64,000 nucleotides of DNA from Psychrobacillus sp. FSL K6-2836. Lineage in GTDB: Bacteria > Bacillota > Bacilli > Bacillales_A > Planococcaceae. Below the pieces are notes generated by a model that saw nothing but the letters and a program-made list of their open reading frames with translations, was not told the DNA's origin and did no database searches. Location: assembly GCF_038003085.1 (NCBI RefSeq), contig NZ_JBBOOM010000001.1, positions 744,001-808,000 on the forward strand, read 5' to 3'. Both the position numbers and the translations under genes were made by a program. This document shows positions 1-9,563 of this stretch, in pieces (the first letter of the stretch is position 1; every line of letters starts with the position of its first letter).

Positions 1-71
1 TGAGGGATAAAAACAGTACAGAAGATAGGAAAATAAATTTTCTTGTATCTTTCGTTTAGGTCATCCTTTCA

Positions 72-1427
72 TTACTCTTCTAAAGAAATAACTCGGTCGA
101 TAAATTCTTCTCCACGTATCTCAAAGCTTTCGTATTGGTCCCAACTTGCACAAGCTGGGGATAATAATACGATATCCCCTTCCGAAGATGATTCTATTGC
201 CGTTTCAAATGCTTCTCCTAATGTTTGGACACTAACTACTGAAGATATTCCTTGCACTTCCCCAAACTTTTGCAGTCGATCCCTAGTTGCCCCGTAGTGG
301 ACCAATGCTTTCACACGGTATAAGTATGGTATTAGTTCATCAAATGAATGTCCCCGATCCACACCGCCTGCTATTAAAATAACTGGCTCCGTAAATCCCT
401 CCAAAGCACTTTTAGTGGCAAGTGCATTTGTAGCCTTTGAATCATTATAAAACTTACGCCCCTTCCATTCCCTGATGAACTGAGTACGATGCTTAACTCC
501 GTGGAATGTCGATAACACATTAATAATAGCTTCAACTGAACAATTCATCATTAATGCAGTAGCCGTAGCAGCCAGTACATTTTCTAAATTATGTTTACCT
601 CGTAGGGCAATAATCGATCGTTTAAATAATATTTCGCCATTCCAGTAAACGTATTGATCATCCGCACTAATACCTTCCTTTGTTTTACTGCTTACATAGA
701 AAGGTATTTTGGATGCCATACTCTTTTGGGCATAGTCTTTAACAATTTGCTGCTCCCCATTAAAAACAAGCCAATCGGAAGCATCTTGTTTTTCAGTAAT
801 TTTAAATTTAGCATTTGTGTATTCTTGAAAATCCTTATGATAATCTAAATGCGCTTCATACAGATTGAGTAATACGGAAACTTTAGGCTTTAACTCTTCG
901 GTACCCATGAGCTGGAACGAAGATAATTCGGTTACGATAATATTGTCTGCTGTCGCTTCTTTTGCAACACTAGTTGCCACCGTCCCAATATTCCCAGCTA
1001 TTTTTGGCTTTTGATTTGCTGCGGTAAGCATTTCAAATATTAATGTAGTAGTTGTAGTCTTTCCGTTTGAGCCTGTAATTCCTATCATTGGGGCATCGCT
1101 AATACGATAAGCAAGCTCTACTTCCGTCCAAACAGGAATACCTCTTTTCTTTGCCTCCGCAATGACTGGGTTCGTATAAGGTATCCCAGGATTCTTCACA
1201 ATAAGGCTAAATCCTTCGTCCAAAAGATCCTCCGGATGACTTCCACATATAACAGTTAGCCCTTTGGATAACAAATATTGAGCATTTTCATTTTGCTCGA
1301 ATGGCTTTGAATCATTTACAGTAACGAAAGCTCCTAAATCATGAAGTATTTCTGCAGCTGCAGTACCACTTTTTGCTAATCCCAAAACGAGTATTTTTTT
1401 ATGAAATACAATTGGTAATTTCTTCAT
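72..1427 (-). CDS. murD: UDP-N-acetylmuramoylalanine--D-glutamate ligase
   Basis: Cytoplasmic ATP-dependent ligase that adds D-glutamate to UDP-MurNAc-L-Ala in peptidoglycan precursor synthesis. The 451-residue protein has the usual family length. Visible are an N-terminal nucleotide-fold segment (KILVLGLAKSGTAA), the Mur ligase P-loop GSNGKTTTTT near residue 120 and the NDSKATN motif in the C-terminal half. It is the last gene of the division cluster in the window, one base downstream of mraY, and so is almost certainly cotranscribed with it. The next gene of the cluster would lie to the left of base 1 and is not visible. Assignment is secure from motifs and synteny. Confidence 0.97.
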   Translation of the reverse strand: MKKLPIVFHKKILVLGLAKSGTAAAEILHDLGAFVTVNDSKPFEQNENAQYLLSKGLTVICGSHPEDLLDEGFSLIVKNPGIPYTNPVIAEAKKRGIPVWTEVELAYRISDAPMIGITGSNGKTTTTTLIFEMLTAANQKPKIAGNIGTVATSVAKEATADNIIVTELSSFQLMGTEELKPKVSVLLNLYEAHLDYHKDFQEYTNAKFKITEKQDASDWLVFNGEQQIVKDYAQKSMASKIPFYVSSKTKEGISADDQYVYWNGEILFKRSIIALRGKHNLENVLAATATALMMNCSVEAIINVLSTFHGVKHRTQFIREWKGRKFYNDSKATNALATKSALEGFTEPVILIAGGVDRGHSFDELIPYLYRVKALVHYGATRDRLQKFGEVQGISSVVSVQTLGEAFETAIESSSEGDIVLLSPACASWDQYESFEIRGEEFIDRVISLEE

Positions 1428-1428
1428 C

Positions 1429-2400
1429 TCACAAAACCTCCAAGCAGACTACAATCATTGCAGCTATAAAACCTATTGCCCAAAATACGGTAACTATTTT
1501 ACGCTCATTCCATCCTGATAATTCAAAATGATGGTGAATCGGGCTCATTTTGAATATACGTTTACCGGTTGTTTTAAAACTAATTACTTGCAATATTACC
1601 GACAGCGTTTCAATTACAAAAATAATCCCAACTAGTAGTAATAACAATTCATGTTTAACTAGAATGGATACCATGGCTAATGCCCCACCTAAGGCTAAAG
1701 AACCCGTATCTCCCATAAACACTTTTGCTGGATTTTTGTTGAACAATAAAAAACCTAAAAGCGCACCTGAAACACTAAATGTAAATATAGCTATATCTGT
1801 TTGTTCATATGCAAGTGCTAGAACACCGAATGTTGCAAAGGCAACCGTTGCAGTTCCTGCTACTAAACCATCTAAGCCATCTGTTAAGTTGACGGCATTT
1901 GAAAATCCAACTAGCCAGAATATTAGGAACGCAATATACAATTGACCTAAAGGCAGGTCCATTTGTGTAAACGGTATTTCAATTGTTGTATCAAATGGAC
2001 CTTGCTTTAGTAAGAAGTATGCGATGACTGCAATAAGAATTTGACCAATTAGCTTCTGAATAGATGTTAGACCTAGATTTCTTTTCAATACAACTTTTAT
2101 AAAATCGTCTAAAAATCCAATGACACCGAATCCTACCAAAATAACTAATAAAACAATGGATTGAGTCGTTAACTTATCAAAATAAAATGAAAGACCAAGT
2201 GTAGAAATAATAATGGAAGCTAAGAAGATTAGCCCTCCCATTGTAGGAGTACCCGCCTTTTTCTGGTGCGACTGAGGTCCTTCTTCTCTTATACTTTGAC
2301 CAAACTTCATTCTTCTTAAATATGGAATAACGATTGGAGCAAGAATAACAGAAAGTAAAAAACTAACAATAAGTGTAATTACCGTTGTAGATAATGTCAT
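1429..2400 (-). CDS. mraY: phospho-N-acetylmuramoyl-pentapeptide transferase
   Basis: Polytopic membrane enzyme that transfers phospho-MurNAc-pentapeptide to undecaprenyl phosphate, giving lipid I. The 323-residue protein shows about ten hydrophobic segments and the family signatures [21 protein letters not shown] and PIHHHFE. Its start at 2400 is followed closely upstream by spoVD (stop at 2445). In B. subtilis murE lies between these two genes; here only 44 bases separate them, so murE is absent from this position. Confidence 0.97.
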   Translation of the reverse strand: MTLSTTVITLIVSFLLSVILAPIVIPYLRRMKFGQSIREEGPQSHQKKAGTPTMGGLIFLASIIISTLGLSFYFDKLTTQSIVLLVILVGFGVIGFLDDFIKVVLKRNLGLTSIQKLIGQILIAVIAYFLLKQGPFDTTIEIPFTQMDLPLGQLYIAFLIFWLVGFSNAVNLTDGLDGLVAGTATVAFATFGVLALAYEQTDIAIFTFSVSGALLGFLLFNKNPAKVFMGDTGSLALGGALAMVSILVKHELLLLLVGIIFVIETLSVILQVISFKTTGKRIFKMSPIHHHFELSGWNERKIVTVFWAIGFIAAMIVVCLEVL

Positions 2401-2444
2401 GAAAAAATCTCCTTAAATACGATCAACTATTAATGAATGTACTA

Positions 2445-4352
2445 TTATTTATTTGTGTAAACATGTATCGTTCCATCTAATGGGATGAGCCCATTTTCTT
2501 TTGGTAGCTGGGATATTATTTCGTCTCCCTCACCATGCCAAACAATAGTGAAAGGATACATATAGGACGTGATTTCTTTTCTTTTCGTTCCCACTAGGTT
2601 TGGTGTACGGACTTGTTCCACATCTCCCCATCTATATTCTTTTTCCAGTTGGGTACCACTACCTTTTGTCTTCAGGGAGTCTTCCAAAATTTGGCCTACA
2701 ATTGGTGCTGCTATGACTCCTCCAAATTGACTGCTATGCTTTGGGTTATCAATTGCCACGTATACAATAAGTTCTGGATCATCTGCAGGTGCAAAACCGA
2801 TAAAGGAAACGATGTATTCCCCTTCCATATAACGGCCATCTTGAACCTTTTGCGCTGTACCTGTTTTTCCGCCAATCCGAAGCTGGTCACGATATGCATT
2901 TCTACCTGATCCTTCCGCAACTACGTGTTCCAAAGCATCTCGTACGATAGCTGACGTTTCCTCACTAATAACTTGACGCTTCATCTCCGGCTCGCTACTT
3001 GACAATATTTCGTTTGTTTCACCGTCGATTGTATTTTTTACAATATATGGCTTATATAGATAACCACCATTAACCGCTGCAGCTACAGCTTGCACTTGTT
3101 GAATAGGGGTAACAGATATTCCTTGGCCGAAGGATGTTGTAGCATGTTCAACTGGTCCAAAGTTTTCTTTACTAAATAGAATACCCGTGGATTCCCCAGC
3201 CATCCCTGACCCTGTTGATTCTCCAAAGCCAAAGCTACGTATGTATTCTGATAGCTTTTCTGCACCAACTCTATTTCCTAGTTCAATAAAACCCGGGTTA
3301 CAAGAATTTTCAACAACCTCTAAGAATGTTTGATCTCCATGACCTTCACGTTTCCAACAACGGAGCCTAGACCCTTCAACCATGGTATACCCAATATCAT
3401 GAAAGTGATCCTCCTCCAAGTCTACTACTTTCTCTTCTAATGCCGCACTTAATGTAATAATCTTAAAAGTTGAACCTGGTTCAAAGGTCATCCAAACTGG
3501 TAAGTTTCGGTTATAAATAGTTGAATCCACCTCTTGGTAATTAGATGGGTCAAAATTGGGAGCAGAAGCAAGAGCTAAAATTTCACCGTTTTTAGGGTTC
3601 ATAACGATTGCAATCGCTTGGGTTGCCTCATACTTTTGCATAGCCTGAGTAAGCTCACGTTCAACTACTTTTTGAATATCTAAATCTACTGTAAGTTGAA
3701 CATGATTACCTTTTACCCCATTTTTCCAGCCGTCGTCCACATGAGGAAGCGGTACTCCTTTTGCGTCAGTAAACATTCGAACAGCGGAGGACTTTCCTTT
3801 TAAAATTGAATCGTATTGATACTCGATTCCAGCAAGTCCTTGTGCATCATATCCTGTGAATCCTACTAATCTAGATAACATATTACCATAAGGATAGTCT
3901 CTTATATAATCTACTCCAGCATACAATCCTTTAATATTCTTATCTTGTATGTCCATTGCTAGTTCACTAGAAATATTTTTTCCTTTTGGTGCGATTTTTA
4001 CCAAGTAACTTCTCTTGTTTATTTGCTCCAAAAGCTCACCTTTGTCCATACCAATTAAAGGTCCAATTTCATTTGCTACCTGCTCAGGATCCTCATTTTG
4101 AGATGGCATATAAAATAAGGTAGGTGCAAGCTGATTTCCAACGATTACTTCTCCATTACGATCCAAGATGTTTCCTCGAAGTGATGCATAAGGTAGCTCT
4201 CTATCCCAGCTTTCTTTCGCTTTCGTCGTAAGCTCATCAAATTGAAAGAATTGAAGTTGAACTAATTTGAAAAGTACCAACAAGAATAATAAAATAATCA
4301 TAATCCAAATCATTCGTAGACGCATAATTTGTTTTATTTTAGAAATTGCCAA
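2445..4352 (-). CDS. spoVD: sporulation penicillin-binding protein SpoVD
   Basis: Class B penicillin-binding protein (transpeptidase), in B. subtilis required for spore cortex synthesis together with SpoVE. Order seen: one N-terminal membrane anchor (about residues 13-35), a dimerisation domain, a transpeptidase domain with EPGSTFKIIT (catalytic Ser), an SCN triad and GGKTGTAQ, then one C-terminal PASTA-like domain. A single PASTA domain, second position after pbpB and a sigma-E-like promoter just upstream favour SpoVD over a second division PBP. The listed start is TTG with AAAGGGG only a few bases upstream, so the spacing is short; ATG at 4325 is an alternative without a visible ribosome binding site. 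Confidence 0.92.
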   Translation of the reverse strand: MAISKIKQIMRLRMIWIMIILLFLLVLFKLVQLQFFQFDELTTKAKESWDRELPYASLRGNILDRNGEVIVGNQLAPTLFYMPSQNEDPEQVANEIGPLIGMDKGELLEQINKRSYLVKIAPKGKNISSELAMDIQDKNIKGLYAGVDYIRDYPYGNMLSRLVGFTGYDAQGLAGIEYQYDSILKGKSSAVRMFTDAKGVPLPHVDDGWKNGVKGNHVQLTVDLDIQKVVERELTQAMQKYEATQAIAIVMNPKNGEILALASAPNFDPSNYQEVDSTIYNRNLPVWMTFEPGSTFKIITLSAALEEKVVDLEEDHFHDIGYTMVEGSRLRCWKREGHGDQTFLEVVENSCNPGFIELGNRVGAEKLSEYIRSFGFGESTGSGMAGESTGILFSKENFGPVEHATTSFGQGISVTPIQQVQAVAAAVNGGYLYKPYIVKNTIDGETNEILSSSEPEMKRQVISEETSAIVRDALEHVVAEGSGRNAYRDQLRIGGKTGTAQKVQDGRYMEGEYIVSFIGFAPADDPELIVYVAIDNPKHSSQFGGVIAAPIVGQILEDSLKTKGSGTQLEKEYRWGDVEQVRTPNLVGTKRKEITSYMYPFTIVWHGEGDEIISQLPKENGLIPLDGTIHVYTNK

Positions 4353-4374
4353 ATCCCCTTTAGTCCGTTTTAGA

Positions 4375-4402
4375 TAACTTATGAGAAAAAGACTCTAACT
4401 AT
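4375..4402 (-). promoter_or_regulatory. putative sigma-E-type promoter for spoVD
   Basis: On the minus strand, ATA (4402-4400) is followed after 16 bases by CATAAGTTA (4383-4375). This fits the ATA-N16-CATAnnnT pattern of mother-cell sigma-E promoters and would start transcription about 16 bases before the spoVD start codon. B. subtilis spoVD is sigma-E controlled, which supports the reading. It is a pattern match only. Confidence 0.5.
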
Positions 4403-4414
4403 TCTCTCCCTCTT

Positions 4415-6619
4415 TTAATCCTGAGGTAGATCTGTTTTTATTTCTTCTGTGTTTGTCTCCATATTCGTAACTTCCTCTGGAGTTGCAAATTGGACGACGA
4501 TTGGAGTATCAGCCGTTACAATCGATCCGCCAGTCAAGCTCTGGTCTGTTACAAATCCTTCTCCAACAATATCAATCTGTAAATTGGATAATGATTTATA
4601 GATCATGACATTTCTTTTTGACCACCCCTTAAAATTAGGCAACCTGCTATCTCCCTGTCCCTTTATAAAGACTGTGCCATTAGAAATAGTTGATGTATTA
4701 GCATCTGGATACTGCTCTACTACCTTGTCGCCCTGACCAATAACTACAGTTTTCAACCCAAGTGCTTCCAGTTTGCTTTGACTTTCTATCATATTTTCTC
4801 CGATTACATTAGGCATTTCAATTGGATTTGCAAGTTCCAAATTCTCAGGCTCGATGTTCAAATATTTTAAACTTCTCTCCGTCACTGTATTGAAAATTTC
4901 AGATGTCGTATCAGAACCAAATTCTGTTAATTCCAGATTAGGTCGATGAACCATGATATACACGATTAACTGTGGATCCTCTACCGGAGCCATCCCTAAG
5001 AATGAGTATAGGAAGTCATTTTTCCCCCAATAGTAACCACCACCGGGTTTAGCTATTTGGGCAGTTCCAGTTTTACCAGCTGATGTATATCCATTTAACT
5101 TAAACTTCTTGGCAGTACCTTTTTCTGATGTTACGGTACTCGCCAGGATTTCTTTTACCTGTTGTGCAGTTGCTTCAGAAATAGGAGATTCTTTTTCAGT
5201 CGGTTTATGATTTTGTACTACTTCATTTGTATTTGGATCGACAATTTCATCTATAATATAGGGTTGCATCATCTTGCCTTCATTTGCTATAGCAGTCATA
5301 GCTTGCACCATTTGTATAGGTGTAACAGTTGTCCCCTGACCATATGTTGTAGTAATACGTTCAACTGGACCAGAATCCGCTATAATTCCAGTTGCTTCAT
5401 GTGGAAGGTCGATTCCAGTCTTTTGTCCAAATCCAAAAAGTTTAATGTACTCATTGAATGTTTTCTCTCCAATTTGGTTGAGTAAGTAAGCCATAGATAC
5501 GTTAGATGAACGTTGAAAACCTTCTAAATACGTTATATTCCCCCACCCTACAACGTTATGATCACGAATTGTTGTATCATATATTGTATAGGAACCAGAT
5601 TTAAACGTAGCATTAGGTGCCCATACTCCCTCTTCAATTGCAGAGGCTAGCGTGAATATCTTAAAGGTAGATCCTGGCTCAATCGTCTGCTCTGTCACTT
5701 CATTTAGCCAGTTGGTAGATAATCCATCTCTTGTATTCGGTTCAAAGGTAGGCCGCTGGGACATAGCCAATATCTCACCCGTTTTCGGATCTGCTACAAT
5801 AGCAGTCATTCGTTCTGGCTCATATTTTTCTTGAGCATTATTCATCGCATCTTCTAGAAAATTTTGAATGGTTTTGTCTAGTGTGAGATGGATATCCAAG
5901 CCGTCCTGTGCCTCTGTCACCATTTTTTCAGCATTCGGAAGTAAAAAACCTTTTGTATCACTCTTGAATTCTACTTTTCCTGGCGTACCTGTCAGCTCTT
6001 CATCATAAATATATTCAAGCCCCATTTTTCCAACTGCTTCAGCTGTCCCATCTTCCTTTTCTTCTTTAAGAGCAAAACCTATTAAATGAGAAGCAAACTG
6101 CCCATTTGGGTATAATCTTTTCAAATCCTCTATAAAAATAATTCCTGGCAGCTTGTTACTTTTAATCTCTTCCATTACCTGGTTACTTATATCTCTACCC
6201 GCTTTTCCAAATTCCACTTGGTATTTCTCTGCTTTTATATTCTTATCTAGTAAATCCTTAATCTCTTGTTCTGTCATATCTATATAATTCGATAATACTT
6301 TAGCAGTTTTTGCTGTATCACTAACATGTCTTTGTATACTACTATTACTAGTGGCACTTGGACTAATCACAGCAATCATTTTGTAGCTAAGTGTATCTTG
6401 CGCAATAACTTCACCATTACGATCAATTATTTTGCCTCTACTCGCTTGAAGAGTTTGTTCTCTACTATATTTGTTCTCTGCTTTCGTTGATAATTCCTGT
6501 CCTTCTGCAGTACCTGTATACTGTATAAACACAAAGCGACTAAGTAATAAAAAAAAGAGCCCTCCATATAGTAAAAACATTAGAAAGGCTCCCCATTGAA
6601 AACGAAATTTCTTATTCAT
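4415..6619 (-). CDS. pbpB: penicillin-binding protein 2B, septal transpeptidase
   Basis: Essential class B penicillin-binding protein that crosslinks septal peptidoglycan and partners FtsW, FtsL and DivIB. The 734-residue protein has a short cytoplasmic N-terminus, one transmembrane helix (about residues 12-32), a dimerisation domain, and the transpeptidase motifs EPGSTFKIFT, SSN (in FQRSSNVSMAY) and KTGTAQ. Two PASTA-type segments follow (beginning near IEMPNVIGENM and RLPNFKGWSKR), which is the PBP2B arrangement. Its ATG overlaps the ftsL stop by four bases, indicating translational coupling. Confidence 0.95.
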   Translation of the reverse strand: MNKKFRFQWGAFLMFLLYGGLFFLLLSRFVFIQYTGTAEGQELSTKAENKYSREQTLQASRGKIIDRNGEVIAQDTLSYKMIAVISPSATSNSSIQRHVSDTAKTAKVLSNYIDMTEQEIKDLLDKNIKAEKYQVEFGKAGRDISNQVMEEIKSNKLPGIIFIEDLKRLYPNGQFASHLIGFALKEEKEDGTAEAVGKMGLEYIYDEELTGTPGKVEFKSDTKGFLLPNAEKMVTEAQDGLDIHLTLDKTIQNFLEDAMNNAQEKYEPERMTAIVADPKTGEILAMSQRPTFEPNTRDGLSTNWLNEVTEQTIEPGSTFKIFTLASAIEEGVWAPNATFKSGSYTIYDTTIRDHNVVGWGNITYLEGFQRSSNVSMAYLLNQIGEKTFNEYIKLFGFGQKTGIDLPHEATGIIADSGPVERITTTYGQGTTVTPIQMVQAMTAIANEGKMMQPYIIDEIVDPNTNEVVQNHKPTEKESPISEATAQQVKEILASTVTSEKGTAKKFKLNGYTSAGKTGTAQIAKPGGGYYWGKNDFLYSFLGMAPVEDPQLIVYIMVHRPNLELTEFGSDTTSEIFNTVTERSLKYLNIEPENLELANPIEMPNVIGENMIESQSKLEALGLKTVVIGQGDKVVEQYPDANTSTISNGTVFIKGQGDSRLPNFKGWSKRNVMIYKSLSNLQIDIVGEGFVTDQSLTGGSIVTADTPIVVQFATPEEVTNMETNTEEIKTDLPQD

Positions 6620-6984
6620 TGTCCTGGCACTACCTTTACGTTTTGCTCATTCAGTTTCAAACCGAGCTCTTCCGCCTTTTTCCAAATGCGATCATAGGTA
6701 GATAATTCATTTACTTGTAAAGTTAAGTCAGTATTCTTTTTCACTGTTGAGTCAATTTCCTTTTCTAGCAGAGAAATCTCGGTAGTTGTAGCCCGTACAG
6801 CGGTTTGAGTTTGAATAATCATTAAAGACAGAATGGTAACTACAGCTAATAATCCAACAAAAAGGATTTTTTCTCCTCGAGAAATCAGCTTATTACGTTG
6901 TTTTGCCGCCTTTTCTATATGTGGTTGTTCAGGGTAAGAAGGCCGCGTTATGTATGTTTGTGATTGCTGTTTGCGTATAGCCAT
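6616..6984 (-). CDS. ftsL: cell division protein FtsL
   Basis: Small bitopic membrane protein of the divisome that forms a complex with DivIC and DivIB. The 122-residue sequence has a basic cytoplasmic N-terminus (about 35 residues), one transmembrane helix (about 40-62) and an extracytoplasmic segment with heptad-like leucines (ISLLEKEIDSTVKKNTDL) that fits the expected coiled coil. Primary sequence of FtsL is poorly conserved, so the call rests on size, topology and its fixed place between rsmH and pbpB. It abuts the rsmH stop codon with no spacer. Confidence 0.9.
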   Translation of the reverse strand: MAIRKQQSQTYITRPSYPEQPHIEKAAKQRNKLISRGEKILFVGLLAVVTILSLMIIQTQTAVRATTTEISLLEKEIDSTVKKNTDLTLQVNELSTYDRIWKKAEELGLKLNEQNVKVVPGQ

Positions 6985-7935
6985 TTAGATACTCCCCTTT
7001 TCGATTAATTTTTCCACAATGCGTAACTTAGCTGAACGGGAACGATTATTTACCGCTAATTCTTCCTCCGACGGGACAATCGGTTTCCTAGTAACTAGTT
7101 TTAACATTGGCTCCATTCCTGCTGGAATCATTGGTAGATTTGGTGGTAAATCAGGTATAGAGGATGCTTCTTTAAAAATTGTTTTAGTTAGTCTATCTTC
7201 TAAAGAATGGAAGGTAATAACACTTACTCTTCCTCCTACTTTTATAAGCTTAATCGCATCTTCTAGAGAGTCTTCTGCTGCTCCTAATTCATCATTTACA
7301 GCAATTCGGATTGCCTGGAAAATTCGTTTCGCAGGATGTCCACCAGTTCTTCTAGCTGCTGCTGGAATACCTTCTTTTATTAGTTCAACGAGTTGGAAAG
7401 TCGTAGCAATTGGTTCTATTTCTCTCGCCTTTTCAATTTTGCGTGCTATTTGTTTAGAAAACTTCTCTTCTCCATAACGGAAAAATATTTTGAGTAGTTT
7501 TTCATATGACCATTCATTGACTACATGGTAAGCAGTTAACTCACTGGTTTGATCCATCCTCATATCTAGCGGGGCATCATAGTTGTAACTAAATCCACGC
7601 TCTGGTGTATCTAATTGTGGAGAAGATACACCTAAGTCATACAAAATCCCATCGACTTTTTCGATACCAATTTGGTAAAGCTCGTCTTTTAAATAACGAA
7701 AGTTAGCATGTACAAATGTGACTTTATCTAAAAAGGGTGCTAGTTTTAACTTTGCATTTTCAATAGCCGTCATATCTTGATCGAAGCAAATAAGTCTACC
7801 ATTTTCATTTAATTGTTGTACTAAATATTCACTGTGTCCTGCTCCGCCTAGCGTGCAATCCACATAGACCCCATCAGGACGAATAGCTAGTCCATCTACT
7901 GTCTCTTTTAGTAATACGGTTGTGTGATGAAACAA
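6985..7935 (-). CDS. rsmH: 16S rRNA (cytosine(1402)-N4)-methyltransferase
   Basis: SAM-dependent methyltransferase acting on C1402 of 16S rRNA, historically MraW. The 316-residue protein starts [16 protein letters not shown] and has the SAM-binding segment [11 protein letters not shown], followed by [10 protein letters not shown] and the family segment [16 protein letters not shown]-terminal motifs [10 protein letters not shown] and [10 protein letters not shown] are typical. It lies between mraZ and ftsL as in most Firmicutes. Confidence 0.97.
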   Translation of the reverse strand: MFHHTTVLLKETVDGLAIRPDGVYVDCTLGGAGHSEYLVQQLNENGRLICFDQDMTAIENAKLKLAPFLDKVTFVHANFRYLKDELYQIGIEKVDGILYDLGVSSPQLDTPERGFSYNYDAPLDMRMDQTSELTAYHVVNEWSYEKLLKIFFRYGEEKFSKQIARKIEKAREIEPIATTFQLVELIKEGIPAAARRTGGHPAKRIFQAIRIAVNDELGAAEDSLEDAIKLIKVGGRVSVITFHSLEDRLTKTIFKEASSIPDLPPNLPMIPAGMEPMLKLVTRKPIVPSEEELAVNNRSRSAKLRIVEKLIEKGSI

Positions 7936-8073
7936 GCTGTCTCCTCCTCTTAATCAAATTCGCCTTGACGTAAATGCGTTCACATTTTACCGAGTTTGCT
8001 CAGTAAAAATCTGTGACATCCGCCAGAGGCTTCAACTATATTTAGCGGGCGATGAAAGCCCGGCTGAGTTTAG

Positions 8074-8505
8074 TTATATATCAAAGCCAATCATATTTTC
8101 TGCAATATCATTGAAAGAATCCTCAGATTCCACAAAATAATTTTCCCAAGCATCTTTAGCCCAAATTTCAAGCCGATTCGATACTCCAAGTACGATGCAT
8201 TCCTTGTCCATTTTTGCATAGCTCCGTAGATTATTCGGGATGTTGATACGCCCTTGTTTGTCTATTTCTACTTCGGTTGCACCGGAGAAGAAAAAACGAG
8301 TAAATGCACGAGCGTCTTTCTTCGTAACAGGGAGTTCTTTTAGTTTTTCTTCGAGTTTTCGCCATTCATTCATAGGATAACCAAATAAGCAATTATCAAG
8401 ACCACGTGTTAGAACAAAACTGTCTTCTAAGTGCTCTCGGAATTTGGAAGGAATTATTAACCGTCCCTTTGCATCAACGTTATGTTGATATTCGCCCATG
8501 AACAT
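8074..8505 (-). CDS. mraZ: transcriptional regulator MraZ
   Basis: First gene of the division and cell-wall cluster. MraZ is an AbrB-like double-domain DNA-binding protein that binds repeats in front of its own operon. I place the start at the ATG at 8505 ([17 protein letters not shown]), eight bases after GGGG, giving 143 residues, the family length; a GTG at 8514 would add three residues but overlaps the ribosome binding site. The two repeated halves ([14 protein letters not shown] and [13 protein letters not shown]) are visible. Confidence 0.95.
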   Translation of the reverse strand: MFMGEYQHNVDAKGRLIIPSKFREHLEDSFVLTRGLDNCLFGYPMNEWRKLEEKLKELPVTKKDARAFTRFFFSGATEVEIDKQGRINIPNNLRSYAKMDKECIVLGVSNRLEIWAKDAWENYFVESEDSFNDIAENMIGFDI

Positions 8506-8516
8506 GCTACTCACCC

Positions 8517-8560
8517 CACTTTATGTCATTAACATACCACATCGCCCCACTTTCCTCCAC
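8517..8560 (-). promoter_or_regulatory. phased GTGG boxes, putative MraZ operator
   Basis: Read on the minus strand, GTGG occurs at 8560-8557, 8550-8547 and 8540-8537, exactly 10 bases apart (GTGGAGGAAA, GTGGGGCGAT, GTGGTATGTT). A further GTGG at 8520-8517 is in the same 10-base register with one register empty. MraZ proteins are known to bind direct repeats of a TGGGN core spaced by about 10 bases in front of mraZ, so this is very likely the autoregulatory operator. The last box lies between the others and the start codon. Confidence 0.7.
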
Positions 8561-8869
8561 CGTTTTTTTGAAAACGGGACAATATTTCTTTAAAATGCGT
8601 AAATAGTACTTGTTGAGACGTTTTTTCTAGCAAATTCAACAAAGTAATCATAGAACTTTTAGCCGTGTAAAAGCTGGAATATTGGTGGGTTGTTATATAT
8701 TTATTGCAACTTTTCAAAAATTACAGAAAAGATTTTAGTAAGTGGGGTTAAGTATTTATTAAATAGGCACCAGAGGATAAATGAAGGACTTAGTTGGAAA
8801 AGGGTGATTACTATACACAAATTGTAAAAAACCTAAGTTCATCTTGTATACTTCCATAAGAAAATCGCA

Positions 8870-9055
8870 AGCACCCTTTTAGAAATCGTTTTCGGAGTAC
8901 TGCGGCTGACATTGCTACATCATTACCATGGGATATCGAGATGCTGGTAATCTTGTGGTGTATGCATGTCCATCCCCCCTACAACTGTTGGAAAATTAAG
9001 TACTTTTTGAATAACTAGAGAAAAAGATGCTTTCTTATTCAATTGAGAAGTACCC
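8870..9055. repeat. degenerate copy of the 11-bp-ITR hairpin repeat
   Basis: This stretch aligns by eye with the copy at 59631-59886: a left part ending in CATCATTACC, a G+C-richer middle, then CCCCCTACAACTG and a right part around AATAACTAGAG. The terminal ACCTGTTTCTA sequence and the central hairpin are largely lost, so this looks like a decayed member. No gene is seen in 8561-9563 apart from repeats; short open frames here have no ribosome binding site. Confidence 0.5.
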
Positions 9056-9267
9056 GAAGTACAAGTTCGGGCGCCCGACATTAAAATCCACTGAACACTA
9101 GTTAGCTGGCTATATTATATACTGTAAAAAAGGCAAAAAAATCAACCAAAACCTGGAAAATCAATATCACCACAAATTTAATAACAATTACAGAATGGTT
9201 TTATCACTCAATAACTTAATACCCTATCGACTAAGTGATAGGTTGTGCCTAATCTTATTGTTGAACA

Positions 9268-9402
9268 CTAATCACTTAATTGATTGCAGCGAAAGGTGGC
9301 GACACCGGTAGGATTAGGGAGGCTGATGAACCATCACATGCGAACGTGCACGTGGCGATGATGGTTCATCGATCATCCTGCGGGACGCATCCACCTGTTT
9401 TT
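9268..9402. repeat. partial composite repeat, right-arm type
   Basis: Related to the right arms at 13017-13208 and 35551-35745. It starts near TGATTGCAGCGAAAGGTGGCG, carries an 11-bp perfect inverted repeat GATGAACCATC (9325-9335) and GATGGTTCATC (9360-9370), and ends CATCCACCTG. The CGGAAATCA end present in other copies is missing. Confidence 0.65.
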
Positions 9403-9481
9403 TGCATCGCTACGCTAGCTTCGAAACATGTAAGTGCGTTGTAACGGAGATCACAAATAATATTTATTCTTTTAAATACCA

Positions 9482-9522
9482 TAAGCCCTGTTATCAAGGG
9501 ATATTTTTATATACTTTTTTAC
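9482..9522. repeat. hairpin plus TTTTTATATACTT block before a terminator
   Basis: CCCTG-TTATC-AAGGG-type small hairpin followed by TTTTTATATACTTTTTT, directly beside the bshC terminator. Equivalent blocks adjoin terminators at 13225, 22454, 35762, 42375 and 60286. Confidence 0.5.
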
Positions 9523-9527
9523 TCCAT

Positions 9528-9556
9528 AAAAAAACCCCACTTTTTAATAGTGGGGA
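9528..9556 (-). terminator. bshC terminator
   Basis: On the minus strand CCCCAC (from 9555) pairs with GTGGGG and is followed by a run of seven T residues. It lies eight bases after the bshC stop codon. Confidence 0.85.
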
Positions 9557-9563
9557 CGGAGGA

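Noticed and set aside
8529-8717. Short frame upstream of mraZ
   Set aside because: Runs through the MraZ operator boxes, lacks a start signal and shows no protein-like composition.
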